In this document: piece by piece, positions 22,205 to 25,582 of the stretch
How the letters are laid out: every line of letters starts with the position of its first letter
Position numbering within the stretch: the first letter of the stretch is position 1
Source of the DNA: RGIG8700 sp045648505
GTDB taxonomy: Bacteria; Bacillota; Clostridia; RGIG6154
Reading direction: 5' to 3'
DNA: 25,582 nt
NCBI GenBank assembly: GCA_045648505.1
Contig: JAZROD010000007.1
Location: 1-25,582 of the forward strand
Translations under genes and position numbers: made by a program
Notes under the pieces: generated by a model
Database searches by the model: none
Told to the model about the DNA's origin: nothing
The model's input: the letters and a program-made list of their open reading frames with translations, nothing else

Positions 22205-23155
22205 TTACACATCGAAGAAGCCAAGTATAAGTATACCTGCAAATGCTGCAGCAAGTGCTAAATAGTGCTTCCAGGAAAGCTTTTCTTTTAAGAAGATTCT
22301 TCCCCATACTGTTGAAACTGCACAGTATGCTGAAATAATTACATAACCCGGAACATATTCTGCTACAATAACCATCATATAGAAAACCTGACCGATTGCT
22401 TCGCAGATACCACCAAGAAGCTTTGTTCCGTCGTATTTTTTATCAACCTTTTCTCTCTTAACTGCAAATACATAGATGGCAAAGATTATACCGATAAACA
22501 TCCATGTGAATTCATAAGCAGTATTTAAAATATCGCCAACTAAAAGTTCATCTGCAATTCTTTCTGTATAACCATCTGCGATTAAAGTATCAACAAATGT
22601 TCCGCAAGAGTCAAGTATGCAGTATAAAACAGGTAAGAAAATTGCAAGGAAGCTTTTAGCATATTTTCTGTTTGCATTTAACTGTCTGGCTTTTCTTAAA
22701 TCATCATCTTCAAGATTGTCAATAAAGCCAAGTGCGATTATACCGATAACTATAAGAGCTATACCTGCGATAATAGGGCCGTTTAAGAAAACTGCGTTTG
22801 AGTCTTCTTCAACAAAAGTTACACCCCATACAAGCATACACATAATAGCTGTTACTGCACCTGAACCGTTACAGATAGGTGATGAAATTGAAAGCTCAAT
22901 ATATCTTAAACCTATGTAACCGATAACCATTGAAAGGATATAGAAGAATGATGCAGGGAGATAGTTTATAATATCCTGGAATGTTAAAGGAACTCCCCCA
23001 ACTGTTACTGAGTATATTGCGTGAATACCCATAACAAGACCAACTGCTATACCTACTTTGTAATGACTTAATTTGTCCTCCTGCTTTGAGCCGATTTTAC
23101 TGAAAATATCAGATCCGCTCCAGCAAAGCATTGCAATTATTGCAAAAATCCACAT
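22205..23155 (-). CDS. EamA/DMT-family transporter
   Basis: A predicted inner-membrane drug/metabolite-type exporter or importer; the substrate is unknown. The 316 residues contain about ten hydrophobic helices in two similar halves, opening MWIFAIIAMLCWSGSDIFSKIGSK. The second half ends with YVIISAYCAVSTVWGRIFLKEKLSWKHYLALAAAFAGILILG, the typical terminal EamA segment. A charged cytoplasmic loop (DNLEDDDLRKARQLNANRKY) separates the halves. TAAGGAGG precedes the ATG. It lies 12 nt after the methionine gamma-lyase-family gene, in one operon with it, so it may move a substrate or product of that enzyme. That is inference. Confidence 0.85.
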   Translation of the reverse strand: MWIFAIIAMLCWSGSDIFSKIGSKQEDKLSHYKVGIAVGLVMGIHAIYSVTVGGVPLTFQDIINYLPASFFYILSMVIGYIGLRYIELSISSPICNGSGAVTAIMCMLVWGVTFVEEDSNAVFLNGPIIAGIALIVIGIIALGFIDNLEDDDLRKARQLNANRKYAKSFLAIFLPVLYCILDSCGTFVDTLIADGYTERIADELLVGDILNTAYEFTWMFIGIIFAIYVFAVKREKVDKKYDGTKLLGGICEAIGQVFYMMVIVAEYVPGYVIISAYCAVSTVWGRIFLKEKLSWKHYLALAAAFAGILILGFFDV

Positions 23156-23167
23156 AAAATTTCCTCC

Positions 23168-24448
23168 TTATAAATTTATATATCCGCCTTCAACAAGTTT
23201 TTGAAGGGACATCATTATACCAAGTTTTGCATTGTACCAGGTTAAACCGCCCTGGAAGAATATTGTGTATGGCTCACGGATAGGACCATCGGCAGAAAGT
23301 TCAATTGATGAACCCTGAATAAATGCACCTGCAGCCATAACAACATCACAGTTATAACCGGGCATTGCATAAGGTTCAGGAGAAACATAACTGTCAACCG
23401 GTGCAGCTGCCTGAATACCTTTACAAAACGCCACCATTTTTTCACCTGATCCAAGCTCTACCGCCTGAATAATATCGTGTCTTGATTCTGTTGAATTAGG
23501 AACTACTTTAAAACCAAGGTCTTCATAAAGATTTGCCGCAAAGATTGCACCTTTAAGTGCTCCTGCAACAACTGTTGGTGCCATAAAGAATCCCTGATAA
23601 AGACTTCTCATTGTATCTAAACTTGCTCCTACTTCCTGACCAAGTCCAGGTGCAGAAAGTCTGTATGCGCATCTGTCTATGCACTTTTGTTTACCGCAGA
23701 TATATCCGCCGATTGGTGCAAGACCACCACCCGGATTTTTAATGAGTGATCCAACTATCATATCTGCTCCCACATCTGATGGCTCTATAATTTCAACAAA
23801 TTCGCCGTAGCAGTTATCAACCATACAGATAACTTCAGGCTTGATTTCTTTAACAAACTTAATAAGCTCCCCTATCTGCTTAACAGAAAAGCTTGGTCTT
23901 GACTGATAGCCTTTACTTCTCTGAATGGTAACAAGCTTTGTTTTTTCGTTTATGGCTTTTTTTATGTTTTCATAGTCAAAAGTACCATCTTCAAGCAAAT
24001 CAACCTGTCTGTAAGAAACACCATATTCCTTTAAAGAACACGCAGATTCTCTTATACCAATAACCTCTTCTAAAGTGTCATAAGGTTTACCAACCGGTGA
24101 TAAAAGTTCATCCCCCGGAAGTAAATTTGCAGAAAGTGCAATAGCTAAAGCGTGTGTTCCGCAAGTAATCTGTGGTCTTACCAACGCCGCTTCTGTGTTA
24201 AAGCAGGTAGCATAAACTGCCTCTAAGGTTTCTCTTCCCATATCGTTATATCCATAACCGGTTGAACCTGCAAAGCACTCTGCAGAAACTCTGTTTTTCT
24301 GCATTGCAAGTGTTACCTTTGCCTGATTGTATTCTGCGATTTTATCTATTTCTTCAAATCTGGGTTTGAGTCTTTCCAGAATTTTATCTGAAAAAGAAAC
24401 AACCTGATTGCTTATTCCAAGCTTTTCGTACATTATGTTATTCATCAT
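23168..24448 (-). CDS. Methionine gamma-lyase-family PLP enzyme (aluminium-resistance-type)
   Basis: A PLP-dependent fold type I protein of the family annotated as methionine gamma-lyase-like or 'aluminum resistance protein' (YnbB in B. subtilis). The reaction of most members is not established; C-S lyase activity on a sulfur amino acid is a guess from homology. The 426 residues include AGSTGYGYNDMGRETLE, RPQITCGTHALAIAL, MVDNCYGEFVE and the likely PLP lysine Lys237 in GSLIKNPGGGLAPIGGY. AAAGGA lies 7 nt before the first of two ATGs (24448). The start overlaps the AbrB-like gene by 11 nt, indicating coupling. Confidence 0.9.
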   Translation of the reverse strand: MMNNIMYEKLGISNQVVSFSDKILERLKPRFEEIDKIAEYNQAKVTLAMQKNRVSAECFAGSTGYGYNDMGRETLEAVYATCFNTEAALVRPQITCGTHALAIALSANLLPGDELLSPVGKPYDTLEEVIGIRESACSLKEYGVSYRQVDLLEDGTFDYENIKKAINEKTKLVTIQRSKGYQSRPSFSVKQIGELIKFVKEIKPEVICMVDNCYGEFVEIIEPSDVGADMIVGSLIKNPGGGLAPIGGYICGKQKCIDRCAYRLSAPGLGQEVGASLDTMRSLYQGFFMAPTVVAGALKGAIFAANLYEDLGFKVVPNSTESRHDIIQAVELGSGEKMVAFCKGIQAAAPVDSYVSPEPYAMPGYNCDVVMAAGAFIQGSSIELSADGPIREPYTIFFQGGLTWYNAKLGIMMSLQKLVEGGYINL

Positions 24449-24671
24449 CGATCATTCCTTTAAAAATATTATTTGCCACGTCTCTAATTACGTCAGGGTT
24501 TGTTACTATAATTCCTCTGTCATCCCCGAGAACTAAAAGCGTATCACCTTCTTTAATACCGTAGTACTCTCTTGCCTCTTTCGGGATAACAATCTGCCCC
24601 TTCGCCCCTACCTTAACAGTTGAAAATATCTGTCGCCCTCCTGGGTGGGCATATATGTGTTTGCCTTTCAT
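24438..24671 (-). CDS. AbrB/MazE/SpoVT-family DNA-binding protein
   Basis: A small swapped-hairpin transcription regulator, probably dimeric. The 77 residues start at the ATG at 24671 (GAGGTG upstream); a GTG four codons earlier is less likely. The AbrB-like domain is clear: STVKVGAKGQIVIPKEAREYYGIKEGDTLLVLGDDRGIIV (about 17-56), followed by a short C-terminal helix. It is the first gene of the operon with the PLP enzyme and the transporter, and overlaps the PLP gene. The palindrome at 24697-24712 at its own transcription start suggests autoregulation. A MazE-type antitoxin role is less likely because no MazF-like partner is adjacent. Confidence 0.88.
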   Translation of the reverse strand: MKGKHIYAHPGGRQIFSTVKVGAKGQIVIPKEAREYYGIKEGDTLLVLGDDRGIIVTNPDVIRDVANNIFKGMIDDE

Positions 24672-24696
24672 TCTGCACCTCACATTCGTTATACTT

Positions 24697-24712
24697 TTCC
24701 TACTTGTAGGAA
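24697..24712. promoter_or_regulatory. Candidate operator at the abrB-like promoter
   Basis: TTCCTACTTGTAGGAA is a perfect inverted repeat, 7 bp in each arm with a 2-bp centre. It abuts the -10 box of the minus-strand promoter and covers the expected transcription start, the usual place for a repressor site. Confidence 0.55.
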
Positions 24713-24740
24713 TTATACATTATTTTACATTAATTGTCAA
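24712..24740 (-). promoter_or_regulatory. Consensus promoter of the AbrB-PLP enzyme-transporter operon
   Basis: TTGACA (24740-24735) and TATAAT (24717-24712) are separated by 17 nt on the minus strand, a perfect match to the vegetative consensus. Confidence 0.8.
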
Positions 24741-24745
24741 TATTA

Positions 24746-24774
24746 TAGACAGTCAAAAAATTTTGTGTTATACT
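24746..24774 (+). promoter_or_regulatory. Promoter of the SGNH hydrolase gene
   Basis: TAGACA (24746-24751) and TATACT (24769-24774) are separated by 17 nt on the plus strand. It is back to back with the minus-strand promoter, and the two -35 boxes are only 5 bp apart, so the two units could affect each other. Confidence 0.65.
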
Positions 24775-24795
24775 ACACCAAAAGGAGATGTTGAT

Positions 24796-25428
24796 ATGAA
24801 TTTAAAAGGATTAACCGTCAATTTTCTTGGCGACAGTATTACTGAAGGATGCGGCACAACCGCTCCCGAAAAGACTTTTCATTATCTTATACAACAGAAA
24901 TATGGTCTTAAAATTGCCCGTAATTACGGCATAGGCGGAACAAGAATTGCCCGTCAGCTTACACCCTCTGAAAACACAAAATTTGACCTTACTTTTGAAC
25001 TTCGTTCAGATATTATGGACAAAAACGCAGAGCTTATAGTTGTTTTTGGCGGAACAAACGATTACGGCCACGGCGATGCTCCTTTTGGTGAGCTTGACAG
25101 CAAAGACCGCTACACATTCTGCGGTGCTTTAAATTGCCTTGTGGGCACACTTAAAGCCCACTTTCCCAAAAGCAAATTAGTTTTTATGACACCTCTTCAC
25201 AGAGAAAACGAAAATCAGCCTTGTGCAGAAGGAAAGAAAACCCTTCCTGAATATGTGGCTGCTATGAGGGAAATATTTAAAAAACACAATGTTTCTGTAA
25301 TAGATTTGTTTGATATCAATCCTATTGATGTAAATGACAAAGAATTACTTCCAGACGGCTTGCATCCAAGCGACAAGGGCCACGAAATTATGGCAGATAT
25401 TATAGCAAAAGAACTTATGAATATATAA
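24796..25428 (+). CDS. SGNH/GDSL-type hydrolase
   Basis: A small esterase or acyl-hydrolase of the SGNH superfamily; its substrate is unknown. The 210 residues carry block I GDSITEG with nucleophile Ser14, a glycine in block II (YGIGGTR), block III GGTNDY with Asn88, and block V DGLHPSDKGH with Asp187 and His190, so the catalytic set is complete. No signal peptide is present when the start is the ATG at 24796, which has AAAGGAG 8 nt upstream. A longer reading from 24655 would add a hydrophobic N-terminus, but it runs through both promoters and is rejected. Confidence 0.92.
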   Translation: MNLKGLTVNFLGDSITEGCGTTAPEKTFHYLIQQKYGLKIARNYGIGGTRIARQLTPSENTKFDLTFELRSDIMDKNAELIVVFGGTNDYGHGDAPFGELDSKDRYTFCGALNCLVGTLKAHFPKSKLVFMTPLHRENENQPCAEGKKTLPEYVAAMREIFKKHNVSVIDLFDINPIDVNDKELLPDGLHPSDKGHEIMADIIAKELMNI

Positions 25429-25433
25429 AAAAA

Positions 25434-25490
25434 GCACCTCAAATGATATGCACCCCAAAAGTTAGACACTTTTGGAGGTGCATGTTTTTT
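25434..25490 (+). repeat. IS end and interrupted terminator at the hydrolase 3' side
   Basis: GCACCTC (25434-25440), preceded by a run of A, is complementary to GAGGTGC (25475-25481), followed by ATGTTTTTT. Within it TGCACC-CCAAAAGT and ACTTTTGG-AGGTGCA form an imperfect inverted repeat with one bulge. The outer arm looks like the 5' half of the hydrolase terminator. The inner sequence TGCACCCCAAAAGTTAGACA resembles the terminal repeats of IS150-group elements. Confidence 0.5.
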
Positions 25491-25582
25491 ATGGCAAAAA
25501 AAGGGACAACTCAAAAAAACTACTCGTCAGAATTCAAAATATCTGTTATAATGGATATGCGAGAACATCATTTAGCATATCA
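25444..25582 (+). mobile_element. Left end of an IS3-family (IS150-like) insertion sequence, partial
   Basis: The element begins between 25444 and 25449 with a TGCACCCCAAAAGTTAGACA-like terminal repeat. It continues into the first transposase reading frame and runs off the window. The exact first base is uncertain because the right end and target duplication are not visible. Confidence 0.7.
25491..25582 (+). CDS. IS3-family transposase OrfA, N-terminal fragment
   Basis: The first reading frame of the IS encodes the HTH subunit (OrfA) that is usually joined to the DDE subunit OrfB by frameshifting. The visible 30 residues begin MAKKGTTQKNYSSEFKIS and include the YSSEFKISVI pattern common at the start of IS3/IS150 helix-turn-helix domains. 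An in-frame ATG also lies at 25482, only 3 nt from GGAGG. The 25491 ATG is 12 nt from it, so neither spacing is ideal and the start is uncertain. The gene is cut by the window end. Confidence 0.7.
   Translation, partial: MAKKGTTQKNYSSEFKISVIMDMREHHLAY

Noticed and set aside
24438..24671. MazE-type antitoxin
   Set aside because: No MazF/PemK-like or other toxin gene is adjacent. The gene is coupled to a metabolic enzyme instead.
24655..24795. N-terminal extension giving the SGNH hydrolase a membrane or signal segment
   Set aside because: It runs through the AbrB-like start and both divergent promoters. The ATG at 24796 has a strong ribosome binding site and begins at the family's usual N-terminus.
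1..25582. CRISPR arrays, tRNA, rRNA or known riboswitches
   Set aside because: No regularly spaced direct repeats, cloverleaf pattern, rRNA sequence or recognisable aptamer was seen on either strand.

Overview
The window looks like the chromosome of a low-GC, Gram-positive Clostridia-type bacterium, probably an anaerobe. The reasons are AT-rich DNA with strong AAAGGAGG-type ribosome binding sites and TTGACA/TATAAT promoters, a Firmicutes-style division and cell-wall (dcw) cluster, SpoVD/SpoVE-like proteins, a rubrerythrin for anaerobic peroxide defence, an S-layer-homology protein and bacterial glycogen genes. MurE carries a DNPR motif, so the peptidoglycan is predicted to be of the meso-diaminopimelate type. 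I cannot name the genus from the sequence.

Region 1 (about 180-11435, minus strand) is one compact operon: mraZ, rsmH, an FtsL-like gene, a class B PBP with PASTA domains, murE, murF, mraY, ftsW/spoVE, murA and divIB/ftsQ, closed by an intrinsic terminator at 143-173. It runs from a promoter with three AAAGTG boxes just downstream, which fit an MraZ autorepression site. murD and murG, usual members of such clusters, are absent. Another minus-strand gene begins at the very left edge.

Region 2 (about 11515-17186, plus strand) is a glycogen operon: glycogen synthase (glgA), glycogen phosphorylase (glgP) and a GH13 amylase/neopullulanase-type enzyme, from a good promoter to an intrinsic terminator. 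No glgC, glgD or glgB is present. It is followed by a secreted YcdB-like protein with C-terminal SLH repeats and by a rubrerythrin gene with its own promoter and terminator.

Region 3 (about 19860-22160) is accessory and visibly more AT-rich. On the minus strand a PBECR4-like predicted nuclease-fold gene lies behind a perfect consensus promoter and a leader of about 190 nt with nested complementary segments, one of which ends beside its ribosome binding site. Next comes a small XRE-type regulator. Divergent from it is a cassette of tiny genes: a 58-residue lipoprotein, a 20-residue hydrophobic peptide, a small VanZ-like membrane protein and a lipoprotein with two CxxC pairs. This is the part most likely to hold something undescribed.

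Region 4 (about 22200-25582) holds a minus-strand operon: an AbrB-like regulator, a PLP-dependent methionine gamma-lyase-family protein and an EamA-type transporter. Divergent from it is an SGNH/GDSL hydrolase gene. The window ends inside an IS3-family (IS150-like) insertion sequence that seems to have entered the terminator of the hydrolase gene.
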